Positions 53,040 to 62,626 are shown, counted from the stretch's first letter. The stretch: 64,000 bases of DNA from JAPPLB01 sp965208945 (GCA_965208945.1 OZ242366.1:2728001-2792000); one strand, 5' to 3'. Program-made: numbers and translations. Notes: generated by a model not told the origin, from the sequence alone.

Positions 53040-54161
53040 ATGGACCGAAGACGATTCATCTCAGTAAGTGGTTCGGCCGCCGGCGCGGCGGCCCTGACAG
53101 GCTGCGGCCCATCTGCATCCAATGGCGGCGATGCCGGTGCGAAAACCGAAATGAAACCGATGCGGATGCACGTCGGCACGCAGCGCGGCCCGACGAATCC
53201 GGAGATGCTGCAGTACTTCAAGCGGCACGGGCTCAACCACATCTGCGGCTACCCGCCACGGCCGCCGGCCGACCGCGGGTACTGGCTCGACGAGGAAGTC
53301 GCGCAAACGCGCGAGGTGTGCGAGAAGCACGGCATCGAGCTGGAGGTGGTCGCTTTGCCGTTCCTCAGCTCGAGTCACATCGATCGCGAGAAACGTGGCG
53401 CGATCATGATGGCCGATTCGCCCGAGCGCGACCGCGATATCGATCACATCCACAAGATGATCGTCGCCTGCTCGAAGGCAGGAGTCCCCATTCTGAAGTA
53501 CAACATGAGCTTGCTCGGCGTTTTGCGCACCGAGCGTACGCCCGGCCGGGGCGGTTCGACCTACAGCACATGGGATCTCTCGAAAGCCAAGCCCGATCCG
53601 CCGCTCACTCGCGCCGGAAGAATCAACGATGATCAAGCCTGGGAGCGAATTACGTACTTCCTGGACCGCGTGATCCCGGTCGCGGCCGAGTACAAGGTTC
53701 ACATGGCGTGCCACCCGCATGATCCGGGTGTTCCGCCCGAAGGGTATCAGGGGATTGTCCGTGTGCTGGGCACTCCGGAAGGGCTTTTCAAATTCGTGAG
53801 CATCCAGGACAGTCCCTATCACGGCCTGAACCTGTGCCTGGGCACGACGGCGGAGATGCTCCACAATCCCGACGAAGAGATCCACGACGTGATCCGCCAC
53901 CTCGGCACGCGCAGGAAGATCTTCAATATTCACTTCCGCAATATCCGCGGTGGCCGGGACGACTTCCAGGAAGTCTGGCCCGATGAAGGCGACATGAACA
54001 TGGTTAACGTTGCGCGCACTCTGTGGGAAGTCGACTATCCGCACATGGTGATGCCCGACCACGTCCCGCGGCACGAAGACGACCCGTATGGGCGGCAAGG
54101 CTTCGCGTTCGCTTATGGTCATATCATCGGCATCTTGCAGTCGTTGCAGACGATGGGCTAG
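53040..54161 (+). CDS. Tat/lipoprotein UxuA-like TIM-barrel protein (mannonate dehydratase family)
   Basis: The 373-residue protein begins MDRRRFISVSGSAAGAAALT with a twin-arginine signal and a following Cys (TGCGPS) that could be lipidated. The barrel shows MACHPHDPGVPPEGYQGIVR, LNLCLGTTAEM, FNIHFRNIRGG and MVMPDHVPR, the layout of mannonate dehydratase (UxuA) with its His/Cys/Asp metal ligands. The true substrate may differ. ATG 53040 is chosen over the longer frame because the export signal starts there and GGGAG precedes it. Confidence 0.88.
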   Translation: MDRRRFISVSGSAAGAAALTGCGPSASNGGDAGAKTEMKPMRMHVGTQRGPTNPEMLQYFKRHGLNHICGYPPRPPADRGYWLDEEVAQTREVCEKHGIELEVVALPFLSSSHIDREKRGAIMMADSPERDRDIDHIHKMIVACSKAGVPILKYNMSLLGVLRTERTPGRGGSTYSTWDLSKAKPDPPLTRAGRINDDQAWERITYFLDRVIPVAAEYKVHMACHPHDPGVPPEGYQGIVRVLGTPEGLFKFVSIQDSPYHGLNLCLGTTAEMLHNPDEEIHDVIRHLGTRRKIFNIHFRNIRGGRDDFQEVWPDEGDMNMVNVARTLWEVDYPHMVMPDHVPRHEDDPYGRQGFAFAYGHIIGILQSLQTMG

Positions 54162-54287
54162 CGGAGCCGGGACTAGCGCGGGTAAGTGCTAGAATGAGCC
54201 GATTCCCGCGAGCAGCGCAGGCTCGCTGGCCTGAAATATTCTCCTGACCAAGCGGTGTTGACGCCGCTCGGGGTGTTTCCCGCTTGC

Positions 54288-54749
54288 ATGATCCGCGCGC
54301 CGGCGGAGGAAAAACTTGTCTTGAAGAAAGTCCAGGAAATCCTGCCGAGCGTCTATCGCGAGGTGGTCTCCGACCCCATCGCCGATGAGGATCTGCTGCT
54401 TTCGTACTGGCCCTCGACCGTGGGGCCTATGATCGCCTGCCGCACGCGTCCGCTCGGAGTGTTCGGTGACAAGCTGTTCGTCGAAGTCACCGACTTGTCA
54501 TGGCTGAGCGAGTTGCGCGCCTTGCGATGGCGGATCACGCGGCAGCTCAACGAGGCGGTGGGAAAGCGCGTCTTGTCGGACGTGAGTTTCCGGTTGGGGA
54601 GCGCTCACCGAAAGCCGCCGGCCCGGGCTGCGCGCGTGATTGGTTCGGGAGCCTCCGGTGGGGACGAAGCTGACGAGATCCGCGACCCGAATTTGCGGCG
54701 GATCTTTCGCGCCCACCGCAAAGCGGCCGCAAAAAAAAGCGGATCATGA
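54288..54749 (+). CDS. DUF721 (DciA-like) protein
   Basis: The 153-residue protein has the DUF721 core YWPSTVGPMIACRTRPLGVF, GDKLFVEVTDLSWLSELR and LRWRITRQLNEAVGKRVLSD, followed by a basic tail. DciA members load the replicative helicase in many bacteria. The start may be ATG 54288 or TTG 54321 (after GGAGG). It overlaps gatC by 4 bases (ATGA). Confidence 0.82.
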   Translation: MIRAPAEEKLVLKKVQEILPSVYREVVSDPIADEDLLLSYWPSTVGPMIACRTRPLGVFGDKLFVEVTDLSWLSELRALRWRITRQLNEAVGKRVLSDVSFRLGSAHRKPPARAARVIGSGASGGDEADEIRDPNLRRIFRAHRKAAAKKSGS

Positions 54750-55045
54750 AGATCACCAAAAAGGAAGTCCGCTATATCGCGCGGCTGGCGAACCTCGAGT
54801 TGAGCGAAGAGGCCATCACGCAATACAGCAAAGATATGGAAGAGATTCTCACCTATGTGGACAAGCTGAACGAACTCGACACCAGCGATGTCGAGCCGAT
54901 GGCTCAGGTCATCTATGACGGGACTGCAATCTCGACAATGAAAGACGATGCGCCGGCGCCCTCCTTCGACCAGGAAAAAGCGCTGCGCGAGTCCCCCCTG
55001 TCGGGAGCCGGCCACTTCAAGGTGCCGAAGGTGATCGAGCGCTAG
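54746..55045 (+). CDS. gatC: Aspartyl/glutamyl-tRNA amidotransferase subunit C
   Basis: The 99-residue small subunit bridges GatA and GatB. The pattern ITKKEVRYIARLANLELSEE, a following FTKDMEEILTYVDKLNELDT-like helix and VEPMAQV, then a C-terminal P...KVIER tail is typical. Its stop TAG (55043-55045) is the left end of family C element C4. gatA follows at 55339. Confidence 0.95.
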   Translation: MKITKKEVRYIARLANLELSEEAITQYSKDMEEILTYVDKLNELDTSDVEPMAQVIYDGTAISTMKDDAPAPSFDQEKALRESPLSGAGHFKVPKVIER

Positions 55046-55207
55046 CAGTCCGTGGTGAAACCCCGCGCAGCACCGAGAGCGGCGAGGCGCCCGGCTGACA
55101 AGACGCGACGAGGGAGCATATTGGACATATTCGACCGAGGAGCAACGCAGTCCAGACGGGATGCATTGCCGCTTGAATGCAGCGGGGCTTTTGCCACGGG
55201 CTGCTAG
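55042..55207 (+). repeat. Family C element, copy C4 (166 bp) between gatC and gatA
   Basis: Ends CTAGCAGTCCGTGGTGAAAC and TTTTGCCACGGGCTGCTAG are inverted repeats. CTAG on both sides. The interior differs from C1-C3, so it may be a deletion derivative or a distinct subfamily. Confidence 0.8.
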
Positions 55208-55338
55208 CGGCAGTGAACAATGGCGAGCGCTGCCCGAGGCAACGCGCTTGCTTGCGATGCCGGCACGGGGTGTGAAGAGGACCGTCCCTCATTGATCCAT
55301 CGCCGCCCCGTCCTCTCAGGCTCCGTTTCGTAATCAAG

Positions 55339-56790
55339 ATGGAAAACTACAAGACTTTGACGATTGACGAGATTCAGCAGGGCTTGCGCTCCGGGAGCTT
55401 CAGGGCCGGGGAACTGGCCCATGAAGCCCTGCGTGTCTCCAAAGCTGAGAACGAACAATATAACTCGTTCATCCACTTCTGCCCTGAGCGTGCGATGGAA
55501 GCGGCCGAGCGCGTGGATGCCGAGTTGGCCGCCGGCAAGGAACCCGGTCCGCTGGGCGGCGTGCCCGTGGCGGTGAAGGACGTCATCATGACCGAGGGAC
55601 TGCGCACTACTTGCGGCTCTCGCATCCTTGAGAACTACGTCGCGCACTACGACGCCACCGCCGTCGAACGGCTCGAAAAAGCCGGTGCCGTTATTTTCGG
55701 GAAGACGAACTGCGATGAGTTCGCGATGGGCTCGTCCAACGAGAACTCTGCCTTTGGGTCCGTCAGGAACCCCGCTGTACCGGAACGCGTTCCCGGCGGC
55801 TCGAGCGGCGGCTCGGCTGCGGCGGTGGCGGGGGGATTTGCTCCTGTTTCGCTCGGCACCGACACCGGTGGGTCCATTCGCCAGCCGGCCTCGTTCTGCG
55901 GTGTGGTGGGCGTGAAGCCGACCTACGGGCGCGTCTCGCGTTATGGTTTGACGGCCTTTGCGAGCTCGCTCGACAACATCGGCCCGTTCGCACGCACGGT
56001 CAAGGATGCTGCGACCGTTCTGGGCGTAATCGCTGGCTACGACGCGAACGATTCGACCTGCGCGAACGTCGACACTACCGATTATCAAGCGGCGCTTGAC
56101 GGCGATGTCAATGGCCTGAAGATCGGAGTTCCCAAGGAGTACTACGCCGAGGGATTGGACGCGGAAGTTCGGGACCGCATCGAGTGCGGGCTCAGGATTC
56201 TCGAATCTCTGGGCTGCGCGATCGTGGAGATCAGCCTTCCGCACACCGAATACGCTGTTGCGACCTATTATCTGATTTGTACTGCGGAGGCGAGCGCAAA
56301 TCTGGCGCGGTACGACGGCGTGCGCTACACCCGGCGTTCCAACGAAACCGGGACGCTCGAACAGATGTACGCCAAGACGCGCGCTGGAGGTTTCGGGGCT
56401 GAGGTCACCCGGCGCATCATTCTCGGCACCTACGTGCTGAGCGCCGGCTACTACGACGCCTACTATCGCAAAGCACAGAAAGTACGCTCCTTGATCGCCG
56501 CCGATTTCAAGAAAGCTTTCCAGACCGTTGATGCGATCGTGACACCTGTTTCGCCGTTCCCCGCGTTCAGGCTGGGTGAGAAGGTGTCCGACCCGCTCGA
56601 GATGTATCTGTCGGACATTTATACGCTCACCAGCAGTCTGGCGGGCAACACCGGCATCAGCGTTCCATGCGGTGAGACTTCCGAAGGTCTGCCGATCGGC
56701 ATGCAAATCCTGGCCGACCATTTCAACGAGGTGACCATGCTGAAGTTGGCGGACGCCTTCGAGCGCGGCGTCGGGTTGGAAGTCCAATAA
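55339..56790 (+). CDS. gatA: Aspartyl/glutamyl-tRNA amidotransferase subunit A
   Basis: The amidase subunit releases ammonia from glutamine. The 483-residue protein has the Ser-cisSer-Lys triad: Lys in PVAVKDVI (about 77), GGSSGGSAAAVAGG and GTDTGGSIRQPASF. Length is normal. It is separated from gatC by a family C element of 166 bp plus about 130 bases; the element may separate formerly contiguous genes. Confidence 0.97.
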   Translation: MENYKTLTIDEIQQGLRSGSFRAGELAHEALRVSKAENEQYNSFIHFCPERAMEAAERVDAELAAGKEPGPLGGVPVAVKDVIMTEGLRTTCGSRILENYVAHYDATAVERLEKAGAVIFGKTNCDEFAMGSSNENSAFGSVRNPAVPERVPGGSSGGSAAAVAGGFAPVSLGTDTGGSIRQPASFCGVVGVKPTYGRVSRYGLTAFASSLDNIGPFARTVKDAATVLGVIAGYDANDSTCANVDTTDYQAALDGDVNGLKIGVPKEYYAEGLDAEVRDRIECGLRILESLGCAIVEISLPHTEYAVATYYLICTAEASANLARYDGVRYTRRSNETGTLEQMYAKTRAGGFGAEVTRRIILGTYVLSAGYYDAYYRKAQKVRSLIAADFKKAFQTVDAIVTPVSPFPAFRLGEKVSDPLEMYLSDIYTLTSSLAGNTGISVPCGETSEGLPIGMQILADHFNEVTMLKLADAFERGVGLEVQ

Positions 56791-56885
56791 CGCGCTGTGT
56801 CGCCAATCTGGTTCGGCCGCCGCTGCCCGTTAAGCTAAGGACTTGATCCGAGTCGCCGCGATCCGCATCCGACCATTCTTCCCCA

Positions 56886-58040
56886 ATGCATATTCGCAAG
56901 CTTCGTCTGTTGACGCCAGGGCCGACGCCTCTTTATCCGCCAGCGGTGCGCGCCATGGCAGGTGCGGATATTCATCACCGCACTGAAGACTTCCGCCGGC
57001 TCTACAAGCAGACCCTTGCGGACTTGCGGTACTTCATGGGGACGTCCAACGACGTCATGGTCTTCACGTCCTCGGGGACGGGTGCGATGGAAAGCGCTGT
57101 GTCGAATTTGTTCTCCCCTGGTGACAAGGTCGCTGTTGCGGCCGCTGGGAAATTCGGTGAGCGCTGGGCGGAAATCACGAGGGCTTTCGGCTTGGATGTT
57201 CAGGTTCTCGAGGCGCCGTACGGTGATTCCGTGACGCCCGAAAGGGTTGCGGCGGCCCTGAATGCCAACTCGGAGATCCGAGGTGTATTTGTGCAGGCGA
57301 CCGAAAGTTCGACGGGCGTCTCGCACGACATAGAGGGTATGGCTGAAGCGGTGGGGAAAACGGGGGCGTTATTCGTCGTCGACGCGATCACCGGCCTCGG
57401 CACGAGTTCCCTCGACATCGATGGCTGGGGCCTTGACGTCGTCATCGGGGGATCACAAAAGGCGGCGATGATCCCGCCGGGCCTTGCCTTCTTGTCACTG
57501 AGTGATAAGGCATGGGAGCGGATCGATCCGCGCCGTCCGACGTACTACTACTTCGATCTGCTGAAACATAAGAAGAGCGCAGAAAAGGGCGAGTCGCCCT
57601 GGACGCCGGCTACTTCTCTGTTGCTGGGCCTATCGGAGTCGTTGCGGTATATACGCCAGGTGGGGCGAGAGAATCTGATCGAAAACGCCCAACTGCTGGC
57701 AAAGGCCACCCGCGAGGCCGCCGAGGCGCTAGGTCTGAAGCTTTTTGCCAGGGGAATCCCAGCCGGTGCGGTGACGTCGATTCGGGCTCCCGAAGGCGTC
57801 AGTTCGAATGACATCGTCGAGCAGTTCAAAACCCGCTTCGGTGCGATCGTAGCAAACGGCCAAGGGTCCATGAAGGGTGAGATTTTCCGAATCGCGCACC
57901 TCGGCTACTTTGACTTTGCGGATTTGTTTGGCGTGATCGCCGAACTGGAAATCATCCTTCATTCGCTAGGACAAAGCGTGGAATTCGGACGAGGTGTTGG
58001 GCGAGTGCAAGAGGTGTATGTGGCAGCGTCAGGGGAGTGA
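56886..58040 (+). CDS. Class V PLP aminotransferase (alanine/serine-glyoxylate type)
   Basis: The 384-residue enzyme carries LLTPGPTPLYPPAVRAMAGA at the N-terminus, FTSSGTGAMESAVSN for cofactor binding, VVDAITGLGTSSLDID and the PLP lysine Lys192 in GGSQKAAMIPPGL. Members transaminate alanine, serine or aspartate with glyoxylate or related keto acids; phosphoserine-type roles are also possible. The gene appears intact. Confidence 0.93.
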   Translation: MHIRKLRLLTPGPTPLYPPAVRAMAGADIHHRTEDFRRLYKQTLADLRYFMGTSNDVMVFTSSGTGAMESAVSNLFSPGDKVAVAAAGKFGERWAEITRAFGLDVQVLEAPYGDSVTPERVAAALNANSEIRGVFVQATESSTGVSHDIEGMAEAVGKTGALFVVDAITGLGTSSLDIDGWGLDVVIGGSQKAAMIPPGLAFLSLSDKAWERIDPRRPTYYYFDLLKHKKSAEKGESPWTPATSLLLGLSESLRYIRQVGRENLIENAQLLAKATREAAEALGLKLFARGIPAGAVTSIRAPEGVSSNDIVEQFKTRFGAIVANGQGSMKGEIFRIAHLGYFDFADLFGVIAELEIILHSLGQSVEFGRGVGRVQEVYVAASGE

Positions 58041-58106
58041 ACGCAACACACGAATATTCGAAGCGGTGAGTTTAGGACAGCGAGTGGCGCAAGGCGCCTT
58101 TGCTTA

Positions 58107-58135
58107 TTGACCCGATTCCGATTGTCTGTTACGAT
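58107..58135 (+). promoter_or_regulatory. Sigma-70-like promoter of the LysM transglycosylase
   Basis: TTGACC 58107-58112, 17-base spacer, TACGAT 58130-58135; the ATG is 65 bases downstream. Confidence 0.55.
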
Positions 58136-58199
58136 CTAGGCTTCGCGCGAGCTTTCCCGGTCCCCGCAGGCCGCTCTGGGTTCAAGTCACTCCAGACGA

Positions 58200-61088
58200 A
58201 TGAAAAAACTTGCCCGCCAGTGGCTTGTCCCGGTAGTGTGCAGTGTTTGTCTTGCTTGCGCGCCAGGGATCGGCACCCGGGCGCGGGTGGACCCGCCTGA
58301 GGCGCCCTCCAATCTCCCTTCCGAATCGACGGGCTCAGAACCGGCGGGCGCGTCCCTCGGTGAAGAATACGCGGTCAACCCTGAAGCCGCCGGTCCGGGA
58401 TCGGTCGCGGTGGAAGCTCCGATCATTGCCGAACCGGAGGAAGGCAATCTTCCCGCAGTGGAAGTGCCTCCCCTCGAAATACTCTCATCCGAGCTCGCTG
58501 ATCTTGCGGCTGACGCGCCGGATATCACCGATATCGTACCGGAATCGGAGCAGGCTTCAGAAGAAGAGTTGGCGCTGATTGACGAGTTGAACGCCATCTC
58601 CGTTCCGGAAGACTTCGAGTTGGAGGGAACTCGTCAGGAGCGTCTGAATAATACGAAATCCGAGTTGCCGGTGGTATTGAACTCGCAGGTCGCTCAGTTT
58701 ATCAACTACTTCACGGGCCGCCGAGGGAAAAAGACGGTGGTTCGTACGCTTGAGCGCGCCGGCGCCTACCGGGACATGATCGCGCGCATCCTCAAGGAAG
58801 AGGGTGTTCCGCAGGAAATGTTTCATTTGGCACAAGCCGAGTCTGGTTTCCGTCCCAAGGCTCGCTCCCGCGCCCTCGCCACCGGGATGTGGCAGTTCAT
58901 GAAGTTTCGAGGCCGCCAGTACGGCCTGCGTCAAGACAAGTACATCGACGAGCGTTACGACCCCGAGAAGGCCACCCGCGCGGCGGCTCGTCACTTGCTT
59001 GATCTGTATATCCAGTTCGGCGATTGGTACCTTGCCATGGCTGCATACAACGGCGGACCCAATCGGGTGCAGCGCGCCGTTGAGCGCACCAAGAGCTACG
59101 ACTTCTGGACGCACAGCCGGCGGCGGTTGCTCCGTCGCGAGACCCGTAACTATGTCCCAATCATTCTGGCGATGACGTATGTCGGGAAGAATCTCGACAT
59201 GTACGGGATTGAGATCAAAGATCCGGCGCCGCCGCTCGAGTACGACACGATCGAAACAGACTCGGAGATCCATCTCGATCTCATTGCGGACATAGCGGGC
59301 ACCACGTCAGAGGCAATCAAACAACTGAATCCGGCGCTGCTGCGCTCGGCGACACCTCCGTATTCCTATGACCTGCGGTTGCCGAAAGGGTCGGGCAAGA
59401 CGTTCTTCAGCGAGTTGCGGGCTATCCCGAAGGAAAAGCGTCTCGCTTGGCGGCGCCACAAAGTGCAGGAGGGTGACTCCCTCGCGGCGATCGCAAAGCG
59501 GTACAAGATCCAGCAGTCACAGATCCTGGTCCACAACCAAGTCCAGGATGAGGGACTTGCCGCAGGCTCCTGGCTCACGATTCCTACGCCACAGAGGAGG
59601 CTCCGCTACTACCGTTCATCAGGTGGCGGTGCCGGTGGATTTCTCGAACCCGGCACAGGAAGGTACCGCATCGCGCGCGGAGATACACTGGGGGGCATCT
59701 CCCAACGGTTCGGTACGTCGATCGCCAACCTTCGAAATTGGAATGGTCTGTCGAGCACTCGCATCATTGCCGGCCGGTATTTGATCGTCAAACCAGAAGG
59801 CGTCGGAGCCAACGCCGCTTCAGCAAGTTCGCGCCCACCGTTGAATTCGCGAATGTACCGCATTGCAAGCGGCGATTCACTCGGAACCATCGCGCGCCGG
59901 TTCGGCGTAAGCGTAGCTCAACTCAAGGCCTGGAATGGGCTGAGCAGCAATCGGATCCGAGCTGGCGATCGGCTGATCGTTGGTGAGAAACCGGCTCCGC
60001 GTCCGGCAACGTCAAGCCGGTCGACTCAGACCGCAAGCAACCGATCGACCGGCGGCTCAGCAGCAGGACCTTCTGAAGGTGGGCAGTATCGGATCCGCCG
60101 CGGTGACAACCTTGCAACGATCGCGTCTCGCTTCGGTGTCACAGTAGAGGATCTCAAGCGATGGAACGGGTTGCGGTCGAGCCGGATCAGAGAAGGGAAA
60201 TACTTGATCGTCCGGCCCCGTTCGAGGACAACAGCTTCCAACTCGGCGGCATCAAAAAGCACTAGCCGGACCGTTGCTAACCCGATTAGCGGGAGCGGGG
60301 AGCGTTACCGCATTCGCCGCGGCGACAACCTCGCGTTGATCGCGAGGCGCTTTGGCGTCAGCGTTAACGACCTCCAGGCGTGGAACGGTTTGCGCGGCAC
60401 GAGGATTACGGCTGGGGAGTACCTCATTGTCAGTCCGGAACGGAGAAATGCCGCGAGTGAGGCCCCGGTTCGAGCCGCTGCGAGGAAGGAGGCAGTGACG
60501 TCGGCTCGTGCATCCACACCGACAGTCCACACTATTCGCCGCGGCGACAGCCTCGGTGCGATCGCGCAACGGTACGGCGTCACCGCTTCCGAGCTTCGAC
60601 GTTGGAATGGCATTCGAGGCAGCCGGATTACAGCCGGCGATACCCTCAAGGTGTATCCCGCAGTCAACTTCCCCGGGACTGAACGGACCGTGTCCGCCTC
60701 CAAGCGAATCTCCACCTCGGCTCCTCCGAACGGTGTCTACACGATCCGCAGGGGGGACAATTTGGGGGATATCGCGGAACGGTTCGGCGTGAGCGTCAGA
60801 AATCTGCAGCGCTGGAATGGTCTGAATGGGACCCGCATCACGGCAGGCCAGACACTTATCGTCAGCGGGACGGCCGCAGCAAAGAACGGCGGCGGGGCGA
60901 CGGCGCTTGAAGCGACGGGCAAGAGCCGCTACCGGATCCGTCGAGGGGACACGCTTGCCGTCATCGCCAAGCGATTCGGAGTCAGCGTGGACGATCTTAA
61001 ACGCTGGAACGGCTTACGCACCACTCGCATCCGCGAGGGGCATTATCTTACCGTCTCGCCGGGCGCCAAAGATGGAGACGGCTCCTAG
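58200..61088 (+). CDS. MltD-like lytic transglycosylase with eight LysM domains
   Basis: The 962-residue exported protein has a signal peptide (MKKLARQWLVPVVCSVCLAC), a low-complexity acidic region (about 30-150), an SLT domain (about 195-330) with catalytic Glu214 in LAQAESGFRPKA and MAAYNGGPNRV, and then eight LysM repeats: a divergent one at about 420-465 (HKVQEGDSLAAIAKRY) and seven of the form RYRIRRGD.L..IA.RFGV separated by Ser/Pro/Ala-rich linkers. LysM binds peptidoglycan glycans; the SLT domain cleaves them. Three LysM or fewer is usual for MltD. The stop TAG is the first three bases of family A element A12. Confidence 0.95.
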   Translation: MKKLARQWLVPVVCSVCLACAPGIGTRARVDPPEAPSNLPSESTGSEPAGASLGEEYAVNPEAAGPGSVAVEAPIIAEPEEGNLPAVEVPPLEILSSELADLAADAPDITDIVPESEQASEEELALIDELNAISVPEDFELEGTRQERLNNTKSELPVVLNSQVAQFINYFTGRRGKKTVVRTLERAGAYRDMIARILKEEGVPQEMFHLAQAESGFRPKARSRALATGMWQFMKFRGRQYGLRQDKYIDERYDPEKATRAAARHLLDLYIQFGDWYLAMAAYNGGPNRVQRAVERTKSYDFWTHSRRRLLRRETRNYVPIILAMTYVGKNLDMYGIEIKDPAPPLEYDTIETDSEIHLDLIADIAGTTSEAIKQLNPALLRSATPPYSYDLRLPKGSGKTFFSELRAIPKEKRLAWRRHKVQEGDSLAAIAKRYKIQQSQILVHNQVQDEGLAAGSWLTIPTPQRRLRYYRSSGGGAGGFLEPGTGRYRIARGDTLGGISQRFGTSIANLRNWNGLSSTRIIAGRYLIVKPEGVGANAASASSRPPLNSRMYRIASGDSLGTIARRFGVSVAQLKAWNGLSSNRIRAGDRLIVGEKPAPRPATSSRSTQTASNRSTGGSAAGPSEGGQYRIRRGDNLATIASRFGVTVEDLKRWNGLRSSRIREGKYLIVRPRSRTTASNSAASKSTSRTVANPISGSGERYRIRRGDNLALIARRFGVSVNDLQAWNGLRGTRITAGEYLIVSPERRNAASEAPVRAAARKEAVTSARASTPTVHTIRRGDSLGAIAQRYGVTASELRRWNGIRGSRITAGDTLKVYPAVNFPGTERTVSASKRISTSAPPNGVYTIRRGDNLGDIAERFGVSVRNLQRWNGLNGTRITAGQTLIVSGTAAAKNGGGATALEATGKSRYRIRRGDTLAVIAKRFGVSVDDLKRWNGLRTTRIREGHYLTVSPGAKDGDGS

Positions 61089-61268
61089 CCTGCATTTCTC
61101 ACCACCCGACGGTCGAAGCACGCGATACGACCGCCAGAACTGCGTTGCGCTTGCTTGCCGTGCTCAACGTACTGTTCAAGTACGCCTGCGCGCGACAAGC
61201 GGCTCGCGCCTCGTCCTGACAGCCCTCTCACCCACTTCGCCTCGCCACGTGGTGAGAAATGCAGGCTA
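61086..61268 (-). repeat. Family A element, copy A12 (183 bp) supplying a stop codon
   Basis: Reverse-oriented full copy, CTAG on both sides, between the convergent LysM and DksA/TraR genes. Its TAG is the stop of the LysM gene. 61269-61374 shows no other feature. Confidence 0.95.
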
Positions 61269-61374
61269 GCGCATGATAAACTCCGGGGCGCCTCTCCTGC
61301 CGAATGTGAAGATGTAGCCGTAACGGCCCCGACTTGGCGAGCACAGCGCACAGGAGTGCTCACGCCTTCCGTCA

Positions 61375-61740
61375 TCAAGCGGCTTTGTCGAAGCGGCTTC
61401 CGCTTTCTGCGAGGTCATACTCTTCCTGGCAAGAGACACATAGGGTCGTCCACGGAATCGCCTCGAGCCGATTCGGATTGATGTCTTCGCCGCAGTGCAG
61501 GCAGATGCCGTACTCTCCCGTTTCAAGCAACGCCATCGCTGTCTCGATCGCCTTGCGGGTCTTCCAGGTTGAATCGATTACATGGACAGTGAGGTCCAGG
61601 TCTTGCCGGGATTGCACTTGATCCATCGGATCGCTCGACCACTCCGTGACGAGTCCGTTGCGAAGAGTTCCGTTCCCGCTAAGTTCAGCCAACTTGTTTT
61701 CGAGTCGTTGGTGGATCTGTTCAGTGACTTGCTTTGTCAT
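61375..61740 (-). CDS. DksA/TraR-type zinc-finger protein
   Basis: The 121-residue protein has an N-terminal helix (KQVTEQIHQRLENKLAEL), a second helix (TRKAIETAMALLETGEYGIC) and the C4 zinc finger CLHCGEDINPNRLEAIPWTT then LCVSC. The DksA coiled-coil tip with its acidic pair is not clear, so it is more TraR/DksA-like than classical DksA. Such proteins bind RNA polymerase in the secondary channel. The ATG at 61740 is preferred over an upstream TTG. A 29-bp palindrome lies upstream. Confidence 0.85.
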   Translation of the reverse strand: MTKQVTEQIHQRLENKLAELSGNGTLRNGLVTEWSSDPMDQVQSRQDLDLTVHVIDSTWKTRKAIETAMALLETGEYGICLHCGEDINPNRLEAIPWTTLCVSCQEEYDLAESGSRFDKAA

Positions 61741-61771
61741 GGCGGTTGTCCTATCTCGGCCCAGGTGTATA

Positions 61772-61800
61772 GATGCACCCCACCGATCGGTGGTTGCATC
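61772..61800. promoter_or_regulatory. 29-bp palindrome upstream of the DksA/TraR gene
   Basis: The core CCACCGATCGGTGG is a perfect 14-bp palindrome, extended by GATGCA and TGCATC arms with one mismatch pair. On the minus strand a TATACA box (61771-61766) lies just downstream, so the palindrome covers the -35 region. It suggests a dimeric regulator. Confidence 0.6.
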
Positions 61801-61890
61801 TTTTTTCTCCGTTGACAAAAGTTTTTTTCTGGTGAGTCAGACCGGGGGCAGACAAGATAAGCAGCACATTCTAAACGTTTTCTCCTCTCC

Positions 61891-62592
61891 TTATCGGAGC
61901 AGCCGCCGCGCCGAGCGGAAGACCTGGAGAAACATCGAGGGAGTGAGTCGTCCTGTCTGAGTATTCTGACGGCTGGGATGGTAGCTGCACAGCAACACAG
62001 GCAGGCTTCCGGGAAGACAGTGCTGCACGGCATGACCGAATGGGTAGACAGATCGCTTCTCGATCCGCCCTTGACTATGCAGGATGGTCAAATAGGAGTC
62101 GAGAGCCAAGCGCCCCAGAGCGATCACGACTTGCACACGTGAAAGGAGTTGCAACTCTTCGACGAGGTAGGAGCGGCAGGCTTCGAACTCCTTCCGGGTG
62201 GGTTTGTTGCCTGGAGGAGCGCAGCGGGCGGCGGCGGTGATGTAGGCGTCTCGAAGTTCGAGCCCATCTTCTCGGTGCGTCGACTCGGGCCGCGAGGCGA
62301 AGCCGGTCTCATACATCGCGCGATAGAGGAAGTCGCCAGAGCTATCTCCGGTGAACATGCGTCCGGTGCGATTGGCGCCGTGGGCGCCGGGCGCTAGGCC
62401 AATAATCAGGAGCCTTGCCATTGGATCGCCGAACGCCGGCACGGGTTTGCCCCAGTAGTTCCAGTCGCGGTACGCACGTCGTTTCACACGAGCAACCTGC
62501 AAGCAGTGCTTGCGTAAACGAGGGCAGCGGGTGCAGGCGACAACTTGCTGCTCGAGGTCGGCAAAGAGCTGTGGGACGCCGTGACGAGACAT
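61891..62592 (-). CDS. udgB: Type 5 uracil-DNA glycosylase (UdgB)
   Basis: The 233-residue enzyme has the family 4/5 iron-sulfur cysteines (CTRCPRLRKHC near the N-terminus, further Cys in AARCAPPGNKPT and QHCLPG), the catalytic-loop variant GLAPGAHGANRTGRMFTGD and the late motif LLCSYHPSRQNTQTGRL. GLAPGAHGANRTGRMFTGD marks family 5 rather than family 4 (GEAPG..ED). It excises uracil and some deaminated purines from DNA. Confidence 0.92.
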   Translation of the reverse strand: MSRHGVPQLFADLEQQVVACTRCPRLRKHCLQVARVKRRAYRDWNYWGKPVPAFGDPMARLLIIGLAPGAHGANRTGRMFTGDSSGDFLYRAMYETGFASRPESTHREDGLELRDAYITAAARCAPPGNKPTRKEFEACRSYLVEELQLLSRVQVVIALGRLALDSYLTILHSQGRIEKRSVYPFGHAVQHCLPGSLPVLLCSYHPSRQNTQTGRLTPSMFLQVFRSARRLLR

Positions 62593-62626
62593 GATCCAGG
62601 ATAGCTCGCTGACAAGAACTTACGTG

